64,000 nt of DNA from CTSoil-043 sp963821235 (GTDB taxonomy: Bacteria > Chloroflexota > Limnocylindria > Limnocylindrales > CSP1-4): positions 1,178,001 to 1,242,000 of the forward strand of contig CAWGCS010000001.1 of the NCBI GenBank assembly GCA_963821235.1, written 5' to 3'. Each line of letters begins with the position of its first letter. The first letter of the stretch is position 1. Under the pieces are notes generated by a model. The model was given only the letters and a program-made list of their open reading frames with translations, was not told where the DNA came from and searched no databases. Shown piece by piece: positions 37,732-46,382 of the stretch. Position numbers and translations under genes: made by a program.

Positions 37732-39372
37732 ATGGCCCAGACGTTCCACGACGCGATGGCGGCCGGCTACGCCCTGGACGAGCCGGCGCTGGTGATCGGC
37801 TGCCCCTTGGACGGCAGTGACGCCATCCCCGACGTCCGCGTCCAGGTCGCCCTCTCCATGCTGAACCGGCACGGCCTCATCGCGGGCGCCACGGGCACCG
37901 GCAAGACCAAGACGCTCCAGCTGATGGCCGGCCAGCTGTCCGCGGCCGGCGTGCCGGTCCTCGTCGCCGACATCAAGGGCGACCTGACCGGCCTGGCCCT
38001 CCCCGGCGACGCCACCAACGCCAAGGTGCTGGCACGTGCCAGGGACCTCGGCTGGGAGTTCCGGCCGGACGGCCACCCGGTGGAGCTCCTGTCGCTGTCG
38101 GGCAAGCTCGGGGCCCAGGTGCGGGCGACCGTCCACTCCTTCGGCCCGCTGCTGCTCGGCAAGGTCTTCGACCTCAACGAGACGCAGACGAGCGTCCTGG
38201 CCCTCGTCTTCAAGTACTGCGACGACCACGACCTGGCCCTCCTCGACCTCGACGACCTGCGCACGACCCTCAAGTTCCTGGGCACGGACCAGGGCAAGGT
38301 GGTCCTCGAGGACTACGGCGGGATCGGCCCGGCGACGCTCGGGGTCATCCTCCGCTCGATCGTCGGCCTCGAGCAGCAGGGCGCCAGCGCCTTCTTCGGC
38401 GAGCCGGAGTTCGAGGTCGAGGACCTCATGCGGACGACCCCGGCGGGGCAGGGGATCATCAGCATCCTCGAGCTCTCGGACGTGATGGACAAGCCGGTCC
38501 TCTTCAGCACCTTCATGCTCTGGCTCCTGGCTCAGCTCTACGAGGCGCTGCCCGAGGCCGGCGACCTTCCCAAGCCGAAGCTGGCCTTCTTCTTCGACGA
38601 GGCCCACCTCCTCTTCGACGACGCTACGGAGGCGCTCCTCGACCAGGTCGAGCGGACGGTCCGCCTCATCCGCTCCAAGGGCGTCGGCGTCTTCTTCGTC
38701 ACTCAGGTGCCGACCGACGTCCCGGCCTCCGTCCTGGCCCAGCTCGGCAATCGCGTCCAGCACGCACTCCGGGTCTTCACGCCCGAAGACGCCGACAACC
38801 TGAAGAAGACCGTCCGCACGTTCCCGATGACCGACTTCTTCGACGCCGGGACCGCGATCACGTCGCTGGGCACGGGCGAGGCGCTGGTGACGGTCCTGAC
38901 CCCGCGCGGGGTCCCCACGCCCCTGGCTCCCACCCGCCTCGTGCCTCCCGATTCGCTGATGGCGGCGATCCCGCCCGACGAGCTCGATCGGCGGATCCGG
39001 GCCGGAGCCCTCTACGCGACGTACGCCACGCCGATCGACCGGGAGAGCGCTCACGAGATCATCTCGGCGCGGCTCGCGGCGGCGAAGGCGGCCGTCGCCG
39101 GGGCGACCGGCGTCCCGGGAGCGGCGGTCCCGACGCCGGCCCAGGAGCGGCGGCAGATCGAGGCTCGTGCGCGCGAGCTCGAGCGCGTCCGTCGCGAAGC
39201 GGAACGCGAGGCCAAGGCCCAGGCCCGGGAGCAGGCCCGCGAGGATGCCGCCAGGCGCCGCCAGGAGGAGCAGGAGGCGCGGGCCCGCAACAGGATGATC
39301 GAGCAGGTCGGGGGCGGGCTGATCCGCGGCGTCTTCGGGACGCTCTTCGGCGGGACGCGTCGGCGCCGCTGA
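37732..39372 (+). CDS. HerA-like ATPase (DUF853/YjgR family)
   Basis: A 546-residue P-loop ATPase of the HerA/FtsK superclass. Walker A is AGATGTGKTKTLQ near residue 55 and Walker B is KLAFFFDEAHLLF; an arginine-containing RLIRSKGVGVFFVTQ motif follows, corresponding to sensor 1. The last 90 residues are a highly charged Arg/Glu/Ala coiled coil ending in a Gly-rich tail (GGGLIRGVFGTLFGG). The biological role of DUF853 proteins is not established. ATG 37732 has GAGGAGGG about seven bases upstream. The gene is convergent with ppk2, with only four bases between stops. Confidence 0.9.
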   Translation: MAQTFHDAMAAGYALDEPALVIGCPLDGSDAIPDVRVQVALSMLNRHGLIAGATGTGKTKTLQLMAGQLSAAGVPVLVADIKGDLTGLALPGDATNAKVLARARDLGWEFRPDGHPVELLSLSGKLGAQVRATVHSFGPLLLGKVFDLNETQTSVLALVFKYCDDHDLALLDLDDLRTTLKFLGTDQGKVVLEDYGGIGPATLGVILRSIVGLEQQGASAFFGEPEFEVEDLMRTTPAGQGIISILELSDVMDKPVLFSTFMLWLLAQLYEALPEAGDLPKPKLAFFFDEAHLLFDDATEALLDQVERTVRLIRSKGVGVFFVTQVPTDVPASVLAQLGNRVQHALRVFTPEDADNLKKTVRTFPMTDFFDAGTAITSLGTGEALVTVLTPRGVPTPLAPTRLVPPDSLMAAIPPDELDRRIRAGALYATYATPIDRESAHEIISARLAAAKAAVAGATGVPGAAVPTPAQERRQIEARARELERVRREAEREAKAQAREQAREDAARRRQEEQEARARNRMIEQVGGGLIRGVFGTLFGGTRRRR

Positions 39373-39376
39373 GGCG

Positions 39377-40207
39377 CTAGACGACGGTGGTGCCTTCGAC
39401 GCCCTCCGCCGGCGGCGGATAGGCTGGTTTCAGGTCGTCGAGCGTGTCGGCCAGGATCTCGCCGACGGCCAGGTTGCGCAGCCAGTTGCGGTTGGCCGGA
39501 ACCAGGTACCAGGGGGCGTTCGCCGTGGACGTCTCCTCGAGCATCTCCTCGAAGGCCGCCCGGTAGTCGTCCCAGCGCTTCCGCTCCTCGAGGTCGCCGA
39601 AGCTGAACTTCCAGCGCTTCGTCGGGTCGTCGACGCGCTCCTGGAAGCGCTGGCGCTGCTCCTCGCGGTCGATCGCGAGGAAGCACTTGACGATCGTCAC
39701 GCCCTCGTCGGTGAGCATCCGCTCGAAGTCCCGAATGTGCCCGTAGCGCTTCCGCCAGCGCTTCTCCGGCACGAGCTGGTGGACCCGCACGACGAGGACG
39801 TCCTCGTAGTGGCTGCGGTTGAAGATCCCGATCTCGCCCTTGCCGGGCAACCGCTGGTGGACGCGCCAGAGGTAGTCGTGGGACAGCTCGAGCGGCGAGG
39901 GGACCTTGAACGAGGAGACGGGCGTCCCCTGCGGGTTGAAGGCACCGGCGATGACCCGGATCGTGCCGTCCTTGCCGGCCGCGTCGATCCCCTGGACGAT
40001 GATCAGGACGGGGTGCCTGGCCTCCGCCCACAGCCGGGCCTGGAGGTCGGTGAGCCGGGACAGCACCTGCTGCAGGTCGGCCTCGGCGCGTTCCCTCCGG
40101 CGGCCGAACGTCGCGGCCGGGTCGAACGCGGCAAGGTCGACCTTCGAGCCGGGGGCCACCGCGAGCAGCGTGCGGAAGCTCCGCGGCGCGTCCTTGTTCG
40201 AGGCCAT
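39377..40207 (-). CDS. ppk2: Polyphosphate kinase 2 family protein
   Basis: A 276-residue PPK2-type kinase that transfers phosphate between polyphosphate and nucleotides. Walker A is GIDAAGKDGTI and the Walker B/lid region is FNRSHYEDVLVVR, followed by DFERMLTDEGVTIVKCFL and KRWKFSFGDLEER, all typical. Direction and nucleotide class (ADP or AMP) cannot be read from this. ATG 40207 has AGGAGGA seven bases upstream, a strong site. It is divergent from the aldehyde dehydrogenase. Confidence 0.93.
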   Translation of the reverse strand: MASNKDAPRSFRTLLAVAPGSKVDLAAFDPAATFGRRRERAEADLQQVLSRLTDLQARLWAEARHPVLIIVQGIDAAGKDGTIRVIAGAFNPQGTPVSSFKVPSPLELSHDYLWRVHQRLPGKGEIGIFNRSHYEDVLVVRVHQLVPEKRWRKRYGHIRDFERMLTDEGVTIVKCFLAIDREEQRQRFQERVDDPTKRWKFSFGDLEERKRWDDYRAAFEEMLEETSTANAPWYLVPANRNWLRNLAVGEILADTLDDLKPAYPPPAEGVEGTTVV

Positions 40208-40300
40208 GGCGATCCTCCTGGCGGGTTCGCGCCCATCGTAGAGCCGCGCAGGCGCCGCGGATCGGCCGGACCGCCGTGGCCGATCGGCTGGGCTGCCGCG

Positions 40301-40306
40301 TAGACT
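40301..40306 (+). promoter_or_regulatory. -10 box of the aldehyde dehydrogenase gene
   Basis: TAGACT stands 55 bases before ATG 40362, leaving a leader of about 48 bases that contains a strong AGGAGGG ribosome site at 40348-40354. No clear -35 hexamer is seen. Confidence 0.35.
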
Positions 40307-40361
40307 GGCAGTCCACCATCGGCCGCATGCCCGGGCTGGCCAGCCCCAGGAGGGAACCGTG

Positions 40362-41807
40362 ATGGCCACCGCCACGAACCTCGTCCCCCACAAGATCTTC
40401 CTGGCCGGGCGCTGGGTCGACTCGCCCGAGCTCCTGGAGATCGCCAACCCCGCCCGGCCGGACGAGCCAGCCGGCCTCACCTACGCCGCCACGCCCGAAC
40501 AGTACGAGGAGGCGGCCGTCGCGGCCGTCGCCGCCTTCGAGGTGACCCGCAGGCTGCCCGCCTACGAGCGCGCGGCGACCCTCCGCAACATCAGCGCCGG
40601 CATCCGGGCCCGCCGCGAGGAGCTGGGTCGCCTCATCGCCCTCGAGGCCGGCAAGCCGATCCGCGACGCCCTCGTCGAGGTCGACCGGGCGACCCTCACC
40701 TTCCGCCTGGGCGCCGAGGAGGCGGAGCGCATCGGGGGCGAGGTCATGCCCCTCGACCTGATGGCCTCCTCCCGGGGCCGGGTCGGCATCACCCGCCGCT
40801 ACCCGGCCGGCCCCGTCGCGGCGATCAGCCCCTTCAACTTCCCGCTCAACCTGGCCGCCCACAAGCTTGCCCCGGCGATCGCGGCGGGCTGCTCGATCGT
40901 CCTCAAGCCGCCCTCCAAGGACCCCCTCACGATGCTCACGGTGGCCGAGATCGTCGAGGAGGCCGGGGCGCCTGCCGGCTCGGTCAGCATCCTCCCGATG
41001 AGCCGCGAGCTCGGCGACCGGCTGGTGGCGGACGAGCGGTTCAAGGTCCTCACGTTCACCGGGAGCCCGGCCGTCGGCTGGGCGATGAAGGCGCGGGCTG
41101 GCAGGAAGCGGGTCGTCCTGGAGCTCGGCGGCAATGCCGGCGCGATCGTCGACCGGACAGCCAACCTCGACTGGGCGGTCAAGCGGATCGCGGTCGGGGC
41201 CTTCAGCTACGCCGGCCAGGTCTGCATCAGCGTCCAGCGGATCCTCGTCCACGACGACGTCTACGACGCCTTCGTCGGGAAGCTCGCGGCCGCCGCCTCG
41301 GCGCTGCGCCTGGGCGACCCCCTGGAGCCGGAGACCGACCTTGGACCGATGGTCGACGAGAAGGCCGCCCGGCGCACCCAGGCCTGGGTCGACGAGGCGG
41401 TCGCGATGGGCGGGCGGGTCCTCCTCGGCGGGAAGGCCGATGGCACGTACTTCGCCCCGACGATCCTCGCCGACACCCCGCTCAGCGCGAAGGTCTGCAG
41501 CCAGGAGGCGTTCGCGCCGCTGGTCGTCCTCTTCCGCTTCTCCGACTTCGCGGACGCCGTCCGCCAGGTGAACGACTCGCTCTACGGCTTGCAGGCGGGC
41601 GTCTTCACGAACGACCTGGCCAACGCGTTCGCGGCCTTCGACGGCCTCGAGGTCGGCGGCGTCATCCTCAACGACGTGCCGACCTACCGGATCGACCACA
41701 TGCCCTACGGCGGGGTCAAGGACTCCGGGCTGGGCCGCGAGGGGCTCCGGTACGCGATCGAGGACATGACGGAGATCCGGATCCTCGTCGTGGCCCAGCC
41801 CGGGTAG
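40362..41807 (+). CDS. NAD(P)+-dependent aldehyde dehydrogenase
   Basis: A 481-residue ALDH-superfamily enzyme. It shows EAGKPIRDALVEVDRA, the Asn-containing SPFNFPLNLAAHKLAPA, the cofactor-binding KPPSKDP, the TFTGSPAVGW loop, the catalytic Glu in LELGGNAG and the catalytic Cys in AGQVCISVQRI (about residue 289). It ends GGVKDSGLGREG. The pattern fits the glyceraldehyde-3-phosphate/lactaldehyde/succinate-semialdehyde dehydrogenase group; the substrate is undecided. ATG 40362 is preferred to the GTG just before it because it is seven bases from the ribosome site. Confidence 0.93.
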   Translation: MATATNLVPHKIFLAGRWVDSPELLEIANPARPDEPAGLTYAATPEQYEEAAVAAVAAFEVTRRLPAYERAATLRNISAGIRARREELGRLIALEAGKPIRDALVEVDRATLTFRLGAEEAERIGGEVMPLDLMASSRGRVGITRRYPAGPVAAISPFNFPLNLAAHKLAPAIAAGCSIVLKPPSKDPLTMLTVAEIVEEAGAPAGSVSILPMSRELGDRLVADERFKVLTFTGSPAVGWAMKARAGRKRVVLELGGNAGAIVDRTANLDWAVKRIAVGAFSYAGQVCISVQRILVHDDVYDAFVGKLAAAASALRLGDPLEPETDLGPMVDEKAARRTQAWVDEAVAMGGRVLLGGKADGTYFAPTILADTPLSAKVCSQEAFAPLVVLFRFSDFADAVRQVNDSLYGLQAGVFTNDLANAFAAFDGLEVGGVILNDVPTYRIDHMPYGGVKDSGLGREGLRYAIEDMTEIRILVVAQPG

Positions 41808-41821
41808 GAGGAGCGCCCGCG

Positions 41822-42196
41822 ATGCGGCTCGGAGATGCGATGCCCGCCTGGGGAGGCGGGCTGTGGTGGCTGATGAGCGTGGCGCTCATCGTCCTGTTCT
41901 GGGGCCTCGTGATCGCGGCCATCGTGCTCGGGATCCGCTGGCTCATCCGGGCGGACCGGCGCGGTCGGAGCGACGAGGGCCCGCCCACCGCCTGGCACGC
42001 CGGCCCGGGCGGCGCGCCCGGCCAGGGCGGCCCCGGCGCCGGTCCCGACGCCCTCGAGATCCTCCGCCAGCGGTACGCCCGCGGCGAGATCGACGATGCC
42101 GAGTACGAGCGCCGTCGCGCCGTGCTTCAGGCACCGCCGTGGCAGGCCCCTCCGCCGGGCGGTCCGCCGCTCCAGGGGCCGCCGGCCGCGCGCTGA
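41822..42196 (+). CDS. SHOCT-domain membrane protein
   Basis: A 124-residue protein with an N-terminal transmembrane helix (GLWWLMSVALIVLFWGLVIA), a Gly/Pro-rich linker and a SHOCT domain, DALEILRQRYARGEIDDAEY followed by ERRRAVL, near residues 78-104. A Pro-rich tail follows. SHOCT domains are short oligomerisation modules of unclear role. It starts 15 bases after the aldehyde dehydrogenase, with GGAGGAG over that stop codon, so the two are probably cotranscribed. Confidence 0.88.
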   Translation: MRLGDAMPAWGGGLWWLMSVALIVLFWGLVIAAIVLGIRWLIRADRRGRSDEGPPTAWHAGPGGAPGQGGPGAGPDALEILRQRYARGEIDDAEYERRRAVLQAPPWQAPPPGGPPLQGPPAAR

Positions 42197-42233
42197 GATC
42201 GCCGCACCGCCCACCGTCGATGGTCGCCGCCAG

Positions 42234-42773
42234 TCAGTCCGGCGGTGCCATCTGGAGCCATTCGTAGAAGGCGGCCTCGTCGCCGCCGAACGAGTAGCGG
42301 GCGCCCCGGACCCCGGGGAACTGGGCGAGCGTTGCGTCGAGGGCGGCCAGGAGCGCCGCGCTCCCGCACGCCGCCGAGGCGTTGGGGAGGATCTGCCGCA
42401 GGTCCCGGAACGAGACCCGCGCGATCCCGTCGACGACCGGGGCGTCGAGGAGGGCGTCGGCGGTCGGCGGCCCGAAGAGGCTGGTGAAGCCGGCGGCAGC
42501 CTCCGCCGCCGTCGGACCGGCCAGGAGCTCGCGCAGGACGACGGCGGGATCCACCGGCCCGGCGACCGTGCGGACCACGGGCGAGACGGTGCCGCACGGG
42601 TCGGCGCCGCGCGGGATGAGGAAGACGCGCACCTCGACCATGGCGCCGCTGTGAGCGATCGATGCGGCGGGGGACGCGACCCCCGGCGAGCGCGTCGGCG
42701 TCGCGACCGGCGCGCTCCCGCACCCGGCCAGGAGGAGAGCCAGGGCGAGGCCGACCGTGACCACGTTCCGCAT
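42234..42773 (-). CDS. GerMN-domain lipoprotein
   Basis: A 179-residue exported protein. The signal MRNVVTVGLALALLLAGCGS has a lipobox with Cys at residue 18, then a Ser/Pro/Ala linker. The rest is a GerMN (sporulation/germination) domain: VEVRVFLIPRG, VLRELLAGPTAAE, ADALLDAPVVDGIARVSF and the closing LAQFPGVRGARYSFGG. Such domains in non-sporulating bacteria are thought to bind cell-wall or lipid partners. A GATCAT box six bases before ATG 42773 hints at a leaderless mRNA. Confidence 0.85.
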   Translation of the reverse strand: MRNVVTVGLALALLLAGCGSAPVATPTRSPGVASPAASIAHSGAMVEVRVFLIPRGADPCGTVSPVVRTVAGPVDPAVVLRELLAGPTAAEAAAGFTSLFGPPTADALLDAPVVDGIARVSFRDLRQILPNASAACGSAALLAALDATLAQFPGVRGARYSFGGDEAAFYEWLQMAPPD

Positions 42774-42840
42774 AGGCCCATGATCCGGTCGTGCCCGCGC
42801 CTCGTCGCCTGCCACGCGGCCCGGCCTGCCCGGCCGCGCG

Positions 42841-43776
42841 TCAGATTCCGGCGATCGAGCGCGGCGCCAGGCGCGGCCCACGGCGTGGGGGACGAATGCC
42901 GGCCGCCTCGATGACGCGGATCACGCGGGCGCGTTGGCCGGCGAAGGGCGCCAGGAGCTCCAGCATCCGTTCGTCGGAGCCGCGCTCCTCGCGCGCGATC
43001 GCCCAGCAGACGGCGTGGCAGAGGTGGAAATCGCCGACGCTGACCGCGTCCGGGTCGCCCAGCGCCCGGAGGCCCACCTCGGCGGCCGTCCACGGTCCGA
43101 CGAGCGGGAGGGCGCACAGGCGGGCGTAGGCCTCGGCGAGCGGGAGGTCGGCGCACGCCTCCAGCCGCGCGGCCCGCGAGGCGGCGAGACGGACCGCATC
43201 GGCCCGCCGTCGCTCGAGGCCCAGCGGATGGTAGGCGTAACCGGGCAGCGCAGCGAGCGTCTCCGCCGACGGGGCGAGTCGGAGCGGAGCCGCCCGCCGC
43301 TCTGCCGTCCACGGTCCCGGCGCCGGCTCCCCGTGACGCCGGACCAGCGCCACGAACGCGCCGCGAGCCTCGTCGCCGGTCACCTTCTGCTCGATGATCG
43401 CCGGCACGAGCGCCTCGAGCACCCGTCGCGTCCGCCCGATCCGGATCGCGCCGTACCGCGCAACCAGGGTTCGAAGCAGGTGGTGGTCGACCACGAGGGT
43501 CGCCAGGCCGCCCGGGTCGTCGTCGGCGCCCACCAGCTCCGGCGCCTGCTCGACGGCCCAGCTGGAACCCGGCCCCCAGGCCTGCGCCCGCAGCCCCCTG
43601 CCGTCGGGGACCAGGCGCAGCGTGGCCGGTCCCTCGGGCGTCCGCGACGTCCGCCAGGCCGACCCGTCGCGGGAGAACCGCAGCGTCGGGTCGGCCGCCC
43701 CGCGACGATGGATCCCCAGGGTGAGGCGCAGGTCGACGGGCTGCGACGGGACGAACCGGCGCTCGAGGGGCTCCAC
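42841..43776 (-). CDS. AlkA-like DNA-3-methyladenine glycosylase (HhH-GPD)
   Basis: A 311-residue base-excision glycosylase. The helix-hairpin-helix with Gly/Pro-rich loop is LCALPLVGPWTAAEVGLRAL and the catalytic Asp follows in DPDAVSVGDFHL. An N-terminal AlkA-like beta domain of about 100 residues precedes a helical domain starting near VVDHHLLRTLVARYG. It should remove alkylated purines. The start is GTG 43776, seven bases after a TAGGCT box, again a leaderless layout. With ogt at 0.5 kb it gives the window two alkylation-repair genes. Confidence 0.88.
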   Translation of the reverse strand: MEPLERRFVPSQPVDLRLTLGIHRRGAADPTLRFSRDGSAWRTSRTPEGPATLRLVPDGRGLRAQAWGPGSSWAVEQAPELVGADDDPGGLATLVVDHHLLRTLVARYGAIRIGRTRRVLEALVPAIIEQKVTGDEARGAFVALVRRHGEPAPGPWTAERRAAPLRLAPSAETLAALPGYAYHPLGLERRRADAVRLAASRAARLEACADLPLAEAYARLCALPLVGPWTAAEVGLRALGDPDAVSVGDFHLCHAVCWAIAREERGSDERMLELLAPFAGQRARVIRVIEAAGIRPPRRGPRLAPRSIAGI

Positions 43777-43783
43777 GCTCCGC

Positions 43784-43789
43784 AGCCTA
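43784..43789 (-). promoter_or_regulatory. Leaderless -10 box for the AlkA-like gene
   Basis: TAGGCT on the minus strand (43789-43784) is seven bases before GTG 43776. A weak GGAG lies within the same seven bases, so leadered translation cannot be wholly excluded. Confidence 0.35.
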
Positions 43790-43890
43790 CCCCGTCCGCC
43801 GGCCCGGCCCCGCCCGCGCGATCCCCCGCCGCACGCCGGCGGGCGCGGGCTCCCGACCGGTCGCGGCGGCCGCCCCGGCGAGCCAGAGGG

Positions 43891-44895
43891 CTATGCCCCG
43901 ATCCGGACGATCCAGCGGCCCCGGGCACGACCCGCGAGGATCCCGTCGAGCGCCTCCGGCAGGGAATCGAGGGTTACCTCGGCCAGCGACTCGCCGAGGC
44001 CGTTGGGGCGCAGGTCGGCGGCGAGCCGGGCCCAGATCGAGCGCCGCTCCTCGATGGCGACCTGGGCCGAGTCGATCCCGATGAGCGCGACCGAGCGCAG
44101 GATGAACGGGAAGACGGTGGTCGAGAACGCGGGCCCACCGGCGTTCCCCGAGGCGGCCACCGCCCCGTCGCGCCGCAGCGTCCGCAGGACGTAGGGGAGG
44201 GTCGCCCCGCCGACGCAGTCGACGGCCGCCGCCCAGCGCTCCGCTTCGAGCGACCTGGAGCTCTCGGCGGTGACCTCGTCCCGGGAGATGACCGCCGCCG
44301 CGCCGAGGGCCTGGAGGCGGTCGGCCTCGTCGGGCTTGCCGGTGGCGGCCCAGACGTCGTAGCCGCGCGCAGCCAGGATCCCGACCGCGCTGGAGCCGAG
44401 GCCGCCTGATGCGCCGGTCACGAGCACCGGGCCGCTCCCCGGCCGCAGGCCTCGCGCCTCCAGGCGGACGACCGAGAGCGCCGCCGTGAAGCCGGCCGTC
44501 CCGATCGCCATCGCCAGACGTGGCGGGAGCCCGTCCGGCAGCGGCACGACCCAGCCCGCCGGCAGGCGCTGGTACTCCGCGTAGCCGCCGTGCCGCCCGA
44601 CGCCGAGGTCGTAGCCGTGGGCCAGCACGGCGCTCCCGACCGCGATCGACGGATCCGCGCTGGCGACCACCTCGCCGGCCAGGTCGATGCCGGGGATGAG
44701 CGGGCTGATGCGGGCGACCCGGCCGTTCGGGATGGTGGCCAGGCCGTCCTTGTAGTTGACGCTCGACCAGGCGACCCTGACCTCGACCTCGCCCGGCGGC
44801 AGGTCGGCGCGCGGGAACGGGCGGACGCCGCGGGTGACGGACTCGCCGTCGCGGCTGGCGACGAAGGCCCGGAAGATGGCGGGGATCGCGGTCAT
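43891..44895 (-). CDS. YhdH/AcuI-like acrylyl-CoA reductase or quinone oxidoreductase
   Basis: A 334-residue medium-chain dehydrogenase/reductase without zinc ligands. It shows SSVNYKDGLA, IPGIDLAGEV, AHGYDLGVGRHGGYAEY and the NADPH-binding VTGASGGLGSSAVGILA, typical of the YhdH/AcuI subfamily, which reduces acrylyl-CoA or related enoyl substrates. It ends with RGRWIVRIG. ATG 44895 has GGAG six bases upstream. It is divergent from two small ORFs. Confidence 0.9.
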   Translation of the reverse strand: MTAIPAIFRAFVASRDGESVTRGVRPFPRADLPPGEVEVRVAWSSVNYKDGLATIPNGRVARISPLIPGIDLAGEVVASADPSIAVGSAVLAHGYDLGVGRHGGYAEYQRLPAGWVVPLPDGLPPRLAMAIGTAGFTAALSVVRLEARGLRPGSGPVLVTGASGGLGSSAVGILAARGYDVWAATGKPDEADRLQALGAAAVISRDEVTAESSRSLEAERWAAAVDCVGGATLPYVLRTLRRDGAVAASGNAGGPAFSTTVFPFILRSVALIGIDSAQVAIEERRSIWARLAADLRPNGLGESLAEVTLDSLPEALDGILAGRARGRWIVRIGA

Positions 44896-44981
44896 CGGCG
44901 GCTCCGGCAGCGGCAGGCGACGAGCACGCCGCAACGGTACTGCAGGTGCGGGCCGGACCCCGGACCAACGGACGCGACCAG

Positions 44982-45031
44982 GGGACCACTGGTCCCGTAT
45001 CGGGGTCCCGGCCGATCCGCTGCAATGCAGC
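44982..45031. promoter_or_regulatory. Two perfect palindromes between the YhdH-like gene and the small ORF pair
   Basis: GGGACCA-C-TGGTCCC (44982-44996) and GCTGCA-A-TGCAGC (45019-45031) are perfect inverted repeats 22 bases apart in a 230-base divergent region. Extra GACCA copies precede the first one. They could be operators for one regulator each. The rest of the region shows no recognised element. Confidence 0.35.
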
Positions 45032-45125
45032 AGCCGGTCCGGGCCTCGGGCGCCACCGTGGACGCTCCCGCCCGAGCCGCTGGGTGCGGGCCGCCGCAGG
45101 AGCCCCACCCCGGAAAGGGAGATCC

Positions 45126-45368
45126 ATGGACCAGGTGCTCGCCCGACCCGCCGCGTGGTCGTCTGTCGACGCCCCGCGGGTTCCCTCGACGCTGCGCGCC
45201 ACGGGTCGGGCCAGGTCGCCCGGCACGCCGGTCCTGCTGGAGCGCGACCGGCGGGATCCGCGGCGCCACGGGACGGCCACGGCTCCCGCAGTTGGCCTGG
45301 TCGGCGTGCGTGCGCCGGCTGCCTGCCTGCGTGCGCCGCACGCCTCCGCCGAGGGCCACGCAGCGTGA
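45126..45368 (+). CDS. Hypothetical 80-residue protein
   Basis: ATG 45126 with a good AAAGGGAG ribosome site four bases upstream encodes 80 residues rich in Arg, Ala and Pro (MDQVLARPAAWSSVDAPRVP...), with no helix, motif or signal I recognise. Its TGA overlaps the GTG of the next ORF (GTGA), the usual coupling in this genome, which is the main reason to keep it. Confidence 0.45.
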   Translation: MDQVLARPAAWSSVDAPRVPSTLRATGRARSPGTPVLLERDRRDPRRHGTATAPAVGLVGVRAPAACLRAPHASAEGHAA

Positions 45369-45640
45369 CGGCCCGTCGGCCGCGGCCCCGCACTGCCGCC
45401 CGGGCGAAGCGCGTGCCGCACCTGGAGCCGCGCTCCGGCGTGGCCGGCGTCCCGCGGGTCGTCCCCGAGATCGACATCCTCTGGCCGGTCGCCCCGACGC
45501 AGCGATCGCGTCCCGGTCGCCCGCGCCACCTCGGCCGGCTCGTCGCCGCGGTCGTGGCGGCGGGCCTGGTCGTCGGCGCGGCGGCGGTCGCCCTGGCGTC
45601 CGACACGACGTCCCTGGCGAGGCTCCTCGCGCTCCCCTGA
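45365..45640 (+). CDS. Hypothetical 91-residue protein with one membrane helix
   Basis: GTG 45365 overlaps the previous stop. The product has a basic N-terminal half and a single hydrophobic helix near the end, LGRLVAAVVAAGLVVGAAAV, followed by ALASDTTSLARLLALP. A type II membrane orientation would put about 15 residues outside. No family is recognised. Confidence 0.5.
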   Translation: MTARRPRPRTAARAKRVPHLEPRSGVAGVPRVVPEIDILWPVAPTQRSRPGRPRHLGRLVAAVVAAGLVVGAAAVALASDTTSLARLLALP

Positions 45641-45687
45641 GCGGGGGGAGCGCCCTTCGCCGACGGGGATGGCTCCGCCCGCCCGCC

Positions 45688-46233
45688 TCAGCCGGCTCGC
45701 CGACGCACCGCCCCGGCGAGCTGCCCGGTCGCGGCCCCGATCGCGAGCCCGCTCACCAGCCCGGACAGGTTGTCGACGACGTCGGCGCCCTGACAGGCGC
45801 GGTCGAGCCACGGGACGAGGGCCTGGGCGGCCTCGATGGCGAAGGGGAGGGCGACCGCGCCCGCGACGATCACCGCCTTGCGACGGGACCGCGGGACGAG
45901 GCCGAGCACGACCCCGAGCGGCAGGAACAGCAGCACGTTCAAGCTCGTGTCACCGAGCTGGAAGAGCTCGTCGGCCGTGATCAACCCCACCCTCGAGAGA
46001 TCGCAGGTTCGGCTGCCGACCGCCCCGAGGTCGAGCGCATCGCGAGAGGGGGTGAGTGTCGCCGAGAGGACCAGTCCGAGGGTGACGACCAGCGCCCAGC
46101 CGAGGACCGGGCCCGTGCGAAGCATCCGACGGACCGGTCCGCCCAGGAACGGCGCCGCGACGATGGAGGCGCCCAGGCCGGGCAGCAGCAACGGGATCGC
46201 CAGGAACTCGCCGAGCTGCACGCCTGCCTCCAT
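45688..46233 (-). CDS. VanZ-like membrane protein
   Basis: A 181-residue protein with about five hydrophobic segments. The family hallmarks are DTSLNVLLFLPLGVVLGLV and the later ALPFAIEAAQALVPWLDRACQ split around LVPWLDRACQGADVVDNLSG, corresponding to the R-x-x-x-x-x-D-V-x-x-N pattern of VanZ proteins, which are linked to glycopeptide tolerance and envelope processes. ATG 46233 is preferred; the frame runs on to 46359 through unrelated sequence. It stands at the edge of the polysaccharide locus. Confidence 0.82.
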   Translation of the reverse strand: MEAGVQLGEFLAIPLLLPGLGASIVAAPFLGGPVRRMLRTGPVLGWALVVTLGLVLSATLTPSRDALDLGAVGSRTCDLSRVGLITADELFQLGDTSLNVLLFLPLGVVLGLVPRSRRKAVIVAGAVALPFAIEAAQALVPWLDRACQGADVVDNLSGLVSGLAIGAATGQLAGAVRRRAG

Positions 46234-46382
46234 GCGGTCCCGTCCAGCGGATCGAGCGAGAAGTGCTCGGTTCGGCTGTCGTCGCCGAAGGGTAGGTGCG
46301 ATCGCCCGGACGCGCACGATGGACCTCGCCGCGAGCGTGAGGAGCGGAATCCCGCCCACGAGAATCCGTCATCATGCGGGCG

